Positions 36,233-44,424 of a DNA stretch of 64,000 bases are shown here, piece after piece (the stretch's first letter is position 1; every line of letters begins with the position of its first letter). Source of the stretch: Gordonia zhenghanii (lineage in GTDB: Bacteria; Actinomycetota; Actinomycetes; Mycobacteriales; Mycobacteriaceae); assembly GCF_021738965.1 (NCBI RefSeq), contig NZ_JAKKOQ010000016.1:40284-104283 (forward strand). The letters are read 5' to 3'. The position numbers and the translations under genes were made by a program. A model generated the notes under the pieces. That model did not search any database. It was not told the DNA's origin and was given only the letters and a program-made list of their open reading frames with translations.

Positions 36233-37384
36233 TCAGACGGAAAGGACGGTGCATGCGCTGATCCCCGGGGCTCCGTACACGTGTGTGAAGCCGATCGAGG
36301 GATTCCCGGCGACCTGCCGGTCACCGGCCTCGCCGCGCAACTGAGTGACGATCTCGTGGACCTGGCGCAGACCGGAGGCTCCGATCGGTTCACCGTTGGC
36401 GATGCAGCCGCCGTCGGTGTTCACCGGCAATAAACCGGTGATCTCGGTGGCGCCTGAGGCGATCATCTCCTCCTGCTCGCCGTGCTCACAGAAACCGCAT
36501 TCGGCCATGTGCATGATCTCGGCGCCGCTCTCGGTATCCTGGAGTTGCGTGACATCGACGTCCGCCGGGGTGATGCCCGCCTGCTGGAACGCCGCGGTCG
36601 CCGCATCGCTCGACACGCTGGTGGGCTCACCCGACCCCTGGATCGAGGGCGCGAAGACCTCGAACGATCCGAACCGCCGCGTGCGATGGCTGATCGCACG
36701 GATGGTGACGTGCTTGCCGCTCAGCCGTCGGGCAGCGGACTCGCTCGCGACGACGATCGCGGCTCCGCCTTCACCGGGCGAGCAGAACATGTAGCGGGTC
36801 AGCGGATCGTTGACCATGTCCGCGTCCCGGATGGTCTCCATCGGCATCGGATCCCGCCGCCAGGCGTTTGGGTTGAGGCCTCCGTTCCGGTAGGCCTTCG
36901 CCGCGACTCCCGCGAGTGTGTCGGTGCTGATGCCGTACTTGTGCATGTACCGGTTGATCTTGGCGCCGAAGAATTGGGTGGTGACCATGAGGCCCTCGGA
37001 CCCGAATCCCTCGGGAAGGCCCCAGTCCTCCGGCATCGGGTCGAACGCACCGCGGGGGTGCTTGTCGAATCCGACCGCGAGAGCGATGTCGGCGGCGCCG
37101 GCACGCACCGCGTTGACCGCGGAGACCAGCGCGCTTCCGCCGGTGGCGCAGCCGTTCTTCACATTCGTGAACGGGATTCCGGTGAATCCCAGTTCGGCGA
37201 CCAGGGTGTCAGCAAGACCGGAGGCGTCACTGCCGCCGAACGCAACCTGCACATCCGGCCACGTGACGCCGGCATCGGCCAGTGCCGAGGAGATCGCGAA
37301 GACCGCCATCTGCCGACCACTGATGCCAGGCTGCCTGCCGAACTTCGACAGACCGGCACCGATGATGAACACATCGTCGGACAT
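36233..37384 (-). CDS. Thiolase-fold lipid-transfer/SCP2-type acyltransferase
   Basis: The 383-residue protein has the catalytic Cys in VKNGCATGGSAL (near 80) and an NTDGGCIANGEPIGASGLRQ segment, in which the usual GHP is GEP, as is normal for this subgroup. Such enzymes cleave or form C-C bonds on CoA esters together with a DUF35 partner. The ATG shares one base with the DUF35 stop (TGATG), with GGGAG upstream. It is probably the terminal cleavage step of the pathway. Confidence 0.9.
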   Translation of the reverse strand: MSDDVFIIGAGLSKFGRQPGISGRQMAVFAISSALADAGVTWPDVQVAFGGSDASGLADTLVAELGFTGIPFTNVKNGCATGGSALVSAVNAVRAGAADIALAVGFDKHPRGAFDPMPEDWGLPEGFGSEGLMVTTQFFGAKINRYMHKYGISTDTLAGVAAKAYRNGGLNPNAWRRDPMPMETIRDADMVNDPLTRYMFCSPGEGGAAIVVASESAARRLSGKHVTIRAISHRTRRFGSFEVFAPSIQGSGEPTSVSSDAATAAFQQAGITPADVDVTQLQDTESGAEIMHMAECGFCEHGEQEEMIASGATEITGLLPVNTDGGCIANGEPIGASGLRQVHEIVTQLRGEAGDRQVAGNPSIGFTHVYGAPGISACTVLSV

Positions 37385-37749
37385 CACTGAACTCCCGTCT
37401 CAGGCGTGGTGGTGATTGCGAACCGCGGGACCGGCTCCGCGGCGACGAGCACCGCGCGAGCGCCTGCGAGTCCGTCCAGTGCGCCACTGTCGAGGACCGC
37501 GGTCACTTTGACGCCCTCGGGCAGTTCGACGTAGCCCATCGCATAGGGCTGGAAGCCGGATGACGGAGGAACATAAGGAGGGGACTTCGGTGCGAACCTC
37601 TGCACCGTGTACGCCCACACGGTGCCTTGCCGGCTCAGCTCGGTCGGGTCGGTCTCGGATCCGCACCTGCCACATCTGCTGCCGGCCGGGTAACCGACGG
37701 TGTCGCATTCTCGACACCGCGAACCGGTCAGCACGATCTTCTCGCTCAT
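37384..37749 (-). CDS. Zn-ribbon OB-fold protein (DUF35)
   Basis: The 121-residue protein has a rubredoxin-like zinc ribbon (CRECDTVGYPAGSRCGRCGS, four Cys) followed by an OB-fold domain. DUF35 proteins form complexes with SCP2-type thiolases or MaoC hydratases and bind acyl-CoA, as in sterol side-chain degradation. The ATG giving MSEKIVLTGS is used rather than one eleven codons upstream. It is coupled to the thiolase gene. Confidence 0.9.
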   Translation of the reverse strand: MSEKIVLTGSRCRECDTVGYPAGSRCGRCGSETDPTELSRQGTVWAYTVQRFAPKSPPYVPPSSGFQPYAMGYVELPEGVKVTAVLDSGALDGLAGARAVLVAAEPVPRFAITTTPETGVQ

Positions 37750-37791
37750 GTTCCTCCGTATCGCATTCGGATCAGGCTGCAATCGTGCTGA

Positions 37792-38580
37792 TCAGCGACC
37801 GACCCACTTGGGTTCACGCTTGTTGAGGAACGCATCGACGCCTTCCTTGGCGTCCTCCGACTGCAGAGCGTTGCCCACTGCGAGGTGCTCCATGACCATC
37901 AGCGACTGGATGTCGGCGTCCAAACCGCGGTCGATGGTCATCTTGGTCAGCTTCATCGCGAACGGGCTCTTGTCGATGATCGGGGCGATGAAGTCAGTGA
38001 CGAGCTGGTCGAGCTGCTCGGCGGGTGCCGACGCATTGATCAGATCCCACTGCGTGGCTTCCTTGCCGGACAGCAGCTTGCCGCTGAGCATGAGCTCCTT
38101 GGTCTTACGGATGCCGATCATGCGCGGCAGGCGGTAGATCGGGCCAGCGCCGCCGAACAGTGCGCGACGGATGTGGAAGTCGCCGATCTTCGCATCGTCT
38201 GCCGCCACCGCGAAGTCACAGGAGATCATGAGCTCGAAGCCGCCCGCAGTGACATAGTCCTCGAGGACCGCGACGGACGGAGTGTTCATCGAGTACAGGC
38301 GGTCACAGACCTTCGCCGAGATGACGGCGACGTCCATCGCTGCGGTGCTGCCGACATAGTCGCTCATCAACAGGTCGAGGTCGAAGCCCGAGCAGAACTG
38401 GTTGCCGCTGCCGCGCAGAACGAGCACGCGAAGCTCTGGGTCGTTGTCGACCTCGACGATGATCTCGTCGAGACGCTCCAGAAGCTCGATGGTCACCGCG
38501 TTCTTCTTGTGCGGGCGGTTGAGCCACACGCGAGCGATCGGGCCGTCTTTCTCCAGGATGATGTGGTCGGTGTCAACCAT
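37792..38580 (-). CDS. Enoyl-CoA hydratase/isomerase
   Basis: The 262-residue crotonase-fold protein has the oxyanion-hole segments QFCSGFDLDLL and VTAGGFELMIS, with one acid (E) conserved in the latter. It has FHIRRALFGGAGP, where many hydratases have a second Glu, so isomerase or hydrolase activity is possible. It is the first gene of the long operon that ends at 28359. AGAGG lies upstream of the ATG, and an operator copy 21 bp upstream. Confidence 0.9.
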   Translation of the reverse strand: MVDTDHIILEKDGPIARVWLNRPHKKNAVTIELLERLDEIIVEVDNDPELRVLVLRGSGNQFCSGFDLDLLMSDYVGSTAAMDVAVISAKVCDRLYSMNTPSVAVLEDYVTAGGFELMISCDFAVAADDAKIGDFHIRRALFGGAGPIYRLPRMIGIRKTKELMLSGKLLSGKEATQWDLINASAPAEQLDQLVTDFIAPIIDKSPFAMKLTKMTIDRGLDADIQSLMVMEHLAVGNALQSEDAKEGVDAFLNKREPKWVGR

Positions 38581-38601
38581 GGGGTTACCTCTTTCGGTTA
38601 T

Positions 38602-38619
38602 TGAACTGGATTCACTTCA
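38602..38619. promoter_or_regulatory. Shared operator copy upstream of the long operon
   Basis: TGAACTGGATTCACTTCA matches 14 of 16 fixed positions of the island palindrome, 21 bp from the hydratase ATG. A further half-like site (TGAACCGATGTCA) starts near 38634. The 108-bp divergent region therefore carries several copies. Confidence 0.65.
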
Positions 38620-38671
38620 GTTTTAGCCGTGAATTGAACCGATGTCAACCACTGGACATAATGCAAGCCAC

Positions 38672-38689
38672 AGAACTAAGTTCAATTCA
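38672..38689. promoter_or_regulatory. Shared operator copy overlapping the start of the NTF2-like gene
   Basis: AGAACTAAGTTCAATTCA matches 13 of 16 fixed positions. Its last base is the A of the ATG at 38689. Binding here would directly block expression of the NTF2-like pair. Confidence 0.6.
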
Positions 38690-39057
38690 TGAGCGTAATG
38701 CAGAGATACTACTCAGCGGTCGACGACGGGCGACTCGACGAAGCGGTCGGCATGCTCGCCGAAGACGTCGAGTTCGCGATGATCCTGCCGACGGGGGAGA
38801 ACCGCAACAGCGGTCGAGCGAATATGCACGCGTACCTCAGCGGTCGACCTCCCGTGGACCGTCGCCACGTCCCGGAACGCTGCGCGGTCGATCGCGACAT
38901 CGAGTTCACACAAGGCCGCGTGACCGAAGGCGACGATGACGTCACCACTGGATACTTCGTCGGCGTCATGCACATCGCCGACGATGGACTCATCGACCGA
39001 TACCAGGTGACGTTCAGTCCCGACTTCGCCGTTCACCCCGACCGAGAGGACTCATGA
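38689..39057 (+). CDS. NTF2/SnoaL-like protein
   Basis: The 122-residue protein has the cone-shaped NTF2-like pattern: a helical MQRYYSAVDDGRLDEAVGMLAEDV start, then strands ending in IDRYQVTFSP. Members include ring isomerases, hydratases and non-catalytic dimers. It is divergent from the long operon and coupled to the next gene (ATGA overlap). The role in the pathway is unknown; ketosteroid-isomerase-like chemistry is one option. Confidence 0.78.
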   Translation: MSVMQRYYSAVDDGRLDEAVGMLAEDVEFAMILPTGENRNSGRANMHAYLSGRPPVDRRHVPERCAVDRDIEFTQGRVTEGDDDVTTGYFVGVMHIADDGLIDRYQVTFSPDFAVHPDREDS

Positions 39058-39428
39058 TGACCGACCACCCCACCCCCACCCTGCTCGCCTGGTTCGGGAT
39101 CATGGACTCCGACGACCCCGACCGGGTGCTAGGCATGATCACTGACGACTTCGTCATGTCTGTCCAGTTTTCGAAGGGCAGCGGCCAGTCAGCCGAGTTC
39201 GTTGGTGACCGGGACGGACTCGTCGCGTACCTCAAGCAACGTGAGAAGAGCACTCTCATCCATCACATCGACGTAGGCTCAAGCAACGACAGCCACGAGT
39301 TGGTTCTCGGACGGACTACCCGCGATAGCGAATTCGAGGCATCCTTCAACGCCACCGCGCAGATCAGTGGCGACGGAAGGGTTCGACGGCTGCTCATTTG
39401 CCGCACGCCGCAAGTCTCTTTCGCCTAG
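39054..39428 (+). CDS. NTF2/SnoaL-like protein, second of a pair
   Basis: The 124-residue protein is similar in plan to its upstream neighbour (LLAWFGIMDSDDPDRVLGMITDDFVMSV, FEASFNATAQISGDGRVRRL) but diverged in sequence. Two tandem NTF2-like genes suggest a heterodimer. It is the right-hand end of the island: no operator-controlled gene is seen beyond it. Confidence 0.75.
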   Translation: MMTDHPTPTLLAWFGIMDSDDPDRVLGMITDDFVMSVQFSKGSGQSAEFVGDRDGLVAYLKQREKSTLIHHIDVGSSNDSHELVLGRTTRDSEFEASFNATAQISGDGRVRRLLICRTPQVSFA

Positions 39429-39630
39429 CACGTCCCCCGGCCCCGACCTGGCAATTCCAACGGGCCGATCGGACACCTCGCCTCCCCATAGACCATGCTG
39501 ACCGATGACGCGTTCCACGAGTCAGGTCTCGTCACAGGCTTAGCGGCAATCGTCTGCGGTGCAGCAGTTTCCAATTTCGGTCATTCACCGATGGCATTCC
39601 CCGTGCGTGGAGACATGGAGCCGTACGCCC

Positions 39631-39701
39631 CTGAAATCAGTACGCTCACGGCTCCGTTTGGACTAATAGTCCCCGAAGGTCGATGAACGTACTGATTTCA
39701 G
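39631..39701. repeat. Inverted repeat pair with operator-like core in the 39429-39777 gap
   Basis: CTGAAATCAGTACG (39631-39644) and its exact complement CGTACTGATTTCAG (39688-39701) are separated by 43 bp. Both carry ACTGATTTCAG, the core of the operator at 22045. The first copy also sits in the loop of a GGAGCCGT/ACGGCTCC hairpin (39618-39655). No convincing gene is seen in this 349-bp gap. The pair may be operators for the cyclase promoter or a transcription end. Confidence 0.55.
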
Positions 39702-39777
39702 CGACACAGAAGGGCGTTATGCGCTGCGCGACGCCGTTACTCCGCGGATCATCGGATCGACTCGCTAGCGTGGAGCC

Positions 39778-40680
39778 ATGACCGCGCCGAGCTCAGACGC
39801 CCGCTATTCACGCGACGAACTCGTCGCAGCCCTTGGCATCTCTCCGGAGTACGGCGAGAAGATCTGGACGGCATTCGGTTTCGGCCGCCAGCAGTCGGAC
39901 GCGAAGATGTTCTCCGAGGCGGATGTCGAAGCCTTCCGGCTGTTTGCGCGTGGCGCGTCCGGAGTCGACGAAGGGGCGCAGGTAGCGACGGCCCGCACCA
40001 TCGGGCAGTCGCTGGCCCGGCTCGCCGACTGGCAGGCCGACCAACTCATCGAGTTCGACGAGGATCCGGACGTCACCTGGTCGATCGACGATATGGCGAA
40101 GGCGCTCAGTCGGATTCAACGGCTGGTGTGGCGGCTCCACTTGGGCATCGCGCTGGAGGGCAGCCGAGTACAGGACTCCGACAACACCGGCTGGGACACC
40201 ACGATCGGATTCGTCGACATCGTCGGCTACACGAATCTGTCGCGCCGAATCGACCACCACGAACTGAACGATCTGATCACCGCCTTCGAGGACCAGGTCT
40301 CCGCGATAGTGACCAAGTACGACGGCCACGTGATCAAAACACTCGGCGACGGAATCCTGTTCGCCAACCCCGATCCGATCCAGTCGGCTCTGACTGCGCT
40401 CGACATCGCGGACCTCAGTGAGCAGCCGCCCATTCCGCGTCTGCGGACCGGCCTCGCGCACGGCGAGGTCCTCGCCCGTCTCGGTGACGTGTTCGGCGAG
40501 CCGGTCAACATCGCGGCGCGACTCTGTGGTTCGGCACGGCCTGGACGGATCCTCGTCGACGACAACCTCTCCGCCGCTCTCGACGGCGACGAGAGATTCC
40601 GCGTTCGGCCCATCCCTACCTTGAGCGTGCGCGGCTACCGACGTCTGCGCGCGAGCGCTCTGTCCTGGCCAAAGAAGTAA
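39778..40680 (+). CDS. Class III adenylate cyclase with Rv1264-type N-terminal regulatory domain
   Basis: The enzyme makes cAMP from ATP. The 300-residue soluble protein has an N-terminal helical domain (1-130) like the autoinhibitory pH-responsive domain of Rv1264. The catalytic domain follows, with metal ligands Asp147 (FVDIVGYT) and Asp191 (LGDGILF), Lys187, and the Asn244/Arg248 pair in VNIAAR. There are no membrane segments. It lies 77 bp upstream of the TerD-nuclease gene on the same strand. Confidence 0.92.
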   Translation: MTAPSSDARYSRDELVAALGISPEYGEKIWTAFGFGRQQSDAKMFSEADVEAFRLFARGASGVDEGAQVATARTIGQSLARLADWQADQLIEFDEDPDVTWSIDDMAKALSRIQRLVWRLHLGIALEGSRVQDSDNTGWDTTIGFVDIVGYTNLSRRIDHHELNDLITAFEDQVSAIVTKYDGHVIKTLGDGILFANPDPIQSALTALDIADLSEQPPIPRLRTGLAHGEVLARLGDVFGEPVNIAARLCGSARPGRILVDDNLSAALDGDERFRVRPIPTLSVRGYRRLRASALSWPKK

Positions 40681-40757
40681 CTGGCAAGTCTTGCAGCACC
40701 GCGACGAATAACCTGTAACCGGCCCGTCCGAAGCTCGGGCGGCGGTACGTTCTCCTC

Positions 40758-42764
40758 GTGACAACCGCATTACTGTCTAAAGGCGCTAACCTCTCGCTCT
40801 CGTCCGACGGCGGAGCGATCACGGTGACGATCGAGGTGATCGCAGATGGCGACCTCACCACCGACGCCAGCGTCTTGTTGCTCGGATCCGACGGCCGAGT
40901 CCGGTCGAACGATGATCTGATCTTCTACAACCAGGCGACCAGTGCGGACGGCAGTGTCCAACTGCTCACCCGCGCGGACGAGACGCCGGGTGTCAGCCGC
41001 GACGCGATCCACATCGAACTCACTCGTCTGGCGGGAGACGTCGATCGAATCATCGTCGGCGCGAGCGTCGACCACCCCAGTCGAGTTCTCGGCGAAGCCG
41101 CAAGCGCGACGATGATCGTTACCGACGGTGCCACGACAGTCGCTCAGTTTCCGATCGATGGACTGACGACTGAACGTGCGCTCGTCTTCGGCGAGGTCTA
41201 TCGCCGAAATGACGAGTGGAAGCTCCGGGCAGTAGGGCAGGGATACGCGGACGGTCTCGGTGCACTCGTCACAGAGTTCGGCATCGAAGTCGACCCACCC
41301 TCCGGGTCGGATCCGGACGGTGACGTCGACACAGAGCCGTACGCATCTGGGGCCGAGACGACTGCGCGAACCGATCAGCCCCTGGATGCGACCAGCACCG
41401 CCGACTTTCCCGCGGTCGACTCGCCGACGGCCGATTCCTCAGCAGCGCCGACCAATGTCCAGATCCGCCGTCAGCGGCGAGCCCCTCGCCTACCCGCAGA
41501 CTGGGACGTTCGCACGAGCCCTTACCTGCGTACTGCGACGAACCGCCCTCCGTTCCACCGAGCCACCTTGTTCCCGGTGATCGCTTCCAAGGCGTCGATC
41601 AATCACGAGCAGCGGGCGACGTCGGTCATGCTGGCGACAATGGAGATCGTGAGGGAGTTCGGGCGTGCCGTCTTGAGTTCTATCGGCGCCCCGGCCGGAA
41701 GGATCGAGTCGTTCGTCGAAACTGCGTTCACCAGCAACGGAGCGGAGGTCCGGCCAGACGGTCTGATCCGCGTGACACGAGGATCGACAATATGGACCGC
41801 ACTCGTGGAAGTGAAGATCGGCACTCGACGGCTCGAGACCGAGCAGATCAACTCGTACATGACCGTCGCTAAGGCGAAAGGGTTCGACGCAGTTATCACC
41901 ATCAGCCCTGACCTTCTCCCCATCGCCGGAGACTGGGCTGTCGTCCCCGACCCGAAACTTCTGAAGTCCGTCTCGTTGCATCATCTTGCGTGGGAGGAGA
42001 TCATCGCCGCGGCCGCGATCACCCTCGAGCACACCGGGATCGACAACGGCGAGCGCGCTCGCCTCCTGCACGAGTTTCTGACGTACGCCGTGCATCCGTC
42101 GAGCGGGATGCACGTATTCGACGACATGGGTCCGCATTGGGCCCGAGTCCGCGACTCGGTGAAGACGCGCACCGTCAGTACTCACGACTCGGCACCCGCT
42201 GAGGTGTGCCGGAATTTCGACCGCCTCGTCCGCCACATCGCTCTCCAACTGTCAGCGCTCCTCGGACAGCGTGTCCAAGCTGTTCCACCGACTGAGCACC
42301 GCGACGCTGTCAGCCGCGCTCGTCAGCTCGCTGATTCAGGACGACTGTTCGGAACGCTGCGCACTACGGGACTCGTTGGTCCCCTGGTCGTCGAGGCCGA
42401 CCTCACACGGGACCGGGTGATCTGCTCGATCACCGTCACCGTGCCCAAAGCTGGGCGACCGCAGACTCATGTGAACTGGATACTCCGTCAGGTCGCCGCT
42501 GCCGGACCCAAGACTCGCGTGGTGTCACACCATGCGGGATGCCGTGAAGTGACCGCGGTCCTCCTCGGCGACGCGCAGGACGATCCGTCACTGCTCGTAC
42601 CCGGCGACGGTCGAGGGATTCGTGAATTCACGGTCTCCGTCGACCGCTCGACCGGGACCAAACGCGCCGGGTCGTCGGGCGGTTTCGCTGCGACGATCAC
42701 TCATCTCGTCACCGAGTTCTACGACACCATTGCTAGCGAACTGAAGGCGCCGCCTCGGCCGTAG
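40758..42764 (+). CDS. TerD-domain protein fused to a PD-(D/E)XK nuclease-like domain
   Basis: In this 668-residue protein, residues 1-178 form a TerD/CABP domain (LSSDGGAITVTIE, DLIFYNQATSADGSVQ, ELTRLAGDVDRI, RALVFGEVYRRNDEWKL). Such domains bind Ca2+ in tellurite- and stress-response systems. After an acidic linker (179-250), residues about 265-400 show the restriction-nuclease fold pattern: Glu299 helix, PDG at 333-335, EVK at 351-353 and Gln363. The rest (400-668) is unassigned. The gene stands alone after the cyclase. A role in nucleic-acid processing under stress or phage attack is inference. Confidence 0.8.
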   Translation: MTTALLSKGANLSLSSDGGAITVTIEVIADGDLTTDASVLLLGSDGRVRSNDDLIFYNQATSADGSVQLLTRADETPGVSRDAIHIELTRLAGDVDRIIVGASVDHPSRVLGEAASATMIVTDGATTVAQFPIDGLTTERALVFGEVYRRNDEWKLRAVGQGYADGLGALVTEFGIEVDPPSGSDPDGDVDTEPYASGAETTARTDQPLDATSTADFPAVDSPTADSSAAPTNVQIRRQRRAPRLPADWDVRTSPYLRTATNRPPFHRATLFPVIASKASINHEQRATSVMLATMEIVREFGRAVLSSIGAPAGRIESFVETAFTSNGAEVRPDGLIRVTRGSTIWTALVEVKIGTRRLETEQINSYMTVAKAKGFDAVITISPDLLPIAGDWAVVPDPKLLKSVSLHHLAWEEIIAAAAITLEHTGIDNGERARLLHEFLTYAVHPSSGMHVFDDMGPHWARVRDSVKTRTVSTHDSAPAEVCRNFDRLVRHIALQLSALLGQRVQAVPPTEHRDAVSRARQLADSGRLFGTLRTTGLVGPLVVEADLTRDRVICSITVTVPKAGRPQTHVNWILRQVAAAGPKTRVVSHHAGCREVTAVLLGDAQDDPSLLVPGDGRGIREFTVSVDRSTGTKRAGSSGGFAATITHLVTEFYDTIASELKAPPRP

Positions 42765-42817
42765 CCGCTCACACGCACTGAAGGCGGCGACGCACGTAAA
42801 CGAACCGATCGGCGGCG

Positions 42818-44098
42818 TCACGCAGTGTGCGAGAGCGCCTCGAGCGGGTCCGCGTAGATGGCGTCGAGTGCGACGGCCCCCGCGGCCTTCTGCTGGACGG
42901 TGATCGCCGACCGCGCCACCCGCACATCGCGCTGGGTGGCGACGGACGTCGCGCGCAACGCCTTGCTCACCGACGGGAGCGCCTCGGGGTAGTCGGTGAA
43001 AGCCTGCCCACCGAGGATCACGTGGTCCGGATTGAAGATGTCCGAGATCAGTGCGACGGTGCGTCCGAGGACTTCAGCGCGCTCGACCAAGATGTCGTGC
43101 GCGACAGTGTCTCCGGTGCGGGCAGCGGCTCTCAGTTCGTCGATCGACGAGACGTCCAGACCTGCGGCGGCAGCGGCTTCGAGGACGCCTGAGTCGCTGA
43201 CGGTCTCTTCGAGTCGGCCGGTGCCCTCTGGGTCGAGGAGTCGGGTTGCGCCGGTCGGGAAGTGGCCGATCGTCGGCGGACCCGCGGCGGGCGTGTGCAC
43301 CGTGCCGTCCACACTGAAGGCTATGCCTGCCGTCTCACGCGCATAGAAGTACAGGAAGTTCTGGCTCTGATCGGCCGGGCTGTTGACGACGAGCTCCGCG
43401 GCAGCCATCGCTTCGACGTGCGATGCGACCGACACCGGCAGCCCGACGGTCTCGGCGATGATCCGACCAACCGGAACGCCGCGCCAGCCGAGTCGCGGAT
43501 GATCGACCTCCCCGCCGTCGACGACGCGGCCGCCGATCGCGACGCCCGCCCACAGCAGACGCTTGCCGACCCAGCGGTCGGCGAACCGACGTGCACTCGC
43601 ACCGATGGAGGCGACGACCTCGTCGGGCGTTCCCTCCTGCGGAGTCGGGATCGCGATGGCTCCGACGACACGGTGCATGAGGTCGTGGGTGGTGATCGAC
43701 GTCGACCGGAAGCCGATGTGGATGCCGACGGTCAGGAATCCGGTGCTGTTGATCTCGAACGGGACGCGCGGTCGACCGACCGCGCCCGGAGGTGTCAGAT
43801 CGGCGCGCTCACGGATCACGCCGACCTTGAGCAGCGCGCTGACCTGGCGGTTGACAGTCGAAATCGAGAGACCGGTGGCTGCTGCGGCATCGTCACGAAA
43901 CACCGGTCCAGAGACGCGAGCGGTGCGCAGGACAAGAGCTGCGGCCTTCGTGGAGAGTTGGAGTCCGGCGGTCGCGATGTGCGGTGCGGGCGTCGCGGGC
44001 ACGGTGCGCGCCGCATGGCGGGAGCGAGGTGCTTGGCGAACTGGAACCGGAACCTCGACGGTAGACGCGGGGATCGGGCGAGACAGTGTGGAAGTCAT
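42818..44098 (-). CDS. ROK-family transcriptional regulator
   Basis: The 426-residue protein has a Pro/Arg-rich leader (1-45) and a winged-helix domain at about 50-105 (ATGLSISTVNRQVSALLKVGVI). A sugar-kinase-like ROK fold follows (AIGGRVVDGGEV, GHFPTG). The canonical zinc-binding Cys cluster and complete kinase site are not apparent, fitting a regulator rather than a kinase. Mycobacterial Rv0485 has a comparable plan. A Cys-containing small ORF precedes it. Targets are unknown. Confidence 0.87.
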   Translation of the reverse strand: MTSTLSRPIPASTVEVPVPVRQAPRSRHAARTVPATPAPHIATAGLQLSTKAAALVLRTARVSGPVFRDDAAAATGLSISTVNRQVSALLKVGVIRERADLTPPGAVGRPRVPFEINSTGFLTVGIHIGFRSTSITTHDLMHRVVGAIAIPTPQEGTPDEVVASIGASARRFADRWVGKRLLWAGVAIGGRVVDGGEVDHPRLGWRGVPVGRIIAETVGLPVSVASHVEAMAAAELVVNSPADQSQNFLYFYARETAGIAFSVDGTVHTPAAGPPTIGHFPTGATRLLDPEGTGRLEETVSDSGVLEAAAAAGLDVSSIDELRAAARTGDTVAHDILVERAEVLGRTVALISDIFNPDHVILGGQAFTDYPEALPSVSKALRATSVATQRDVRVARSAITVQQKAAGAVALDAIYADPLEALSHTA

Positions 44099-44200
44099 TT
44101 TTCGTGCGGGTCCTTGTGCTGGACGCTCGGCGGGGGCGAAAATCCCGTTCGTAGCGTGCGGAATGCCCGCGCAGACGGCGGGCGGGAAGATTGGGCTGAA

Positions 44201-44266
44201 TCAGCGCATTCGACGGCAACACAGGACCCGAGCCAGCGGCAGACGGCATCCCAGAGCGGTGGTCAT
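44201..44266 (-). CDS. Small Cys-rich leader ORF (21 codons)
   Basis: An ATG at 44266 is preceded by a perfect GGAGGT 7 nt upstream, and encodes MTTALGCRLPLARVLCCRRM plus a final Arg. Three of the 21 codons are Cys, two of them adjacent. The frame can also open at ATG 44305. It lies 102 bp upstream of the ROK gene on the same strand, and a GCCCGC/GCGGGC hairpin lies between them. Cys-rich upstream ORFs act as cysteine-sensing attenuators in mycobacteria; the same role here is inference. Confidence 0.45.
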   Translation of the reverse strand: MTTALGCRLPLARVLCCRRMR

Positions 44267-44424
44267 GTAGGTGACCTCCGGGATGGCGTACGGCTGGCGA
44301 GTCATAACGCCGAAGCTAGCAAGGACCCGCACCGAATGGCAAATGACGTGCGACGACTAGCCTGAAGAAGTGACCACCGACACCACAATCCCCCGCCCGT
44401 CCGGCCCCGCACAGAGGTCGTGAG

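Noticed and set aside
39495..39686. 63-codon frame before the adenylate cyclase
   Set aside because: No ribosome site, no recognisable motif, and it runs through the inverted repeat and hairpin.
44370..44423. 17-codon GTG frame ending one base before the phosphatase ATG
   Set aside because: No good ribosome site and no conservation visible; could be a coupling ORF but the evidence is too thin.
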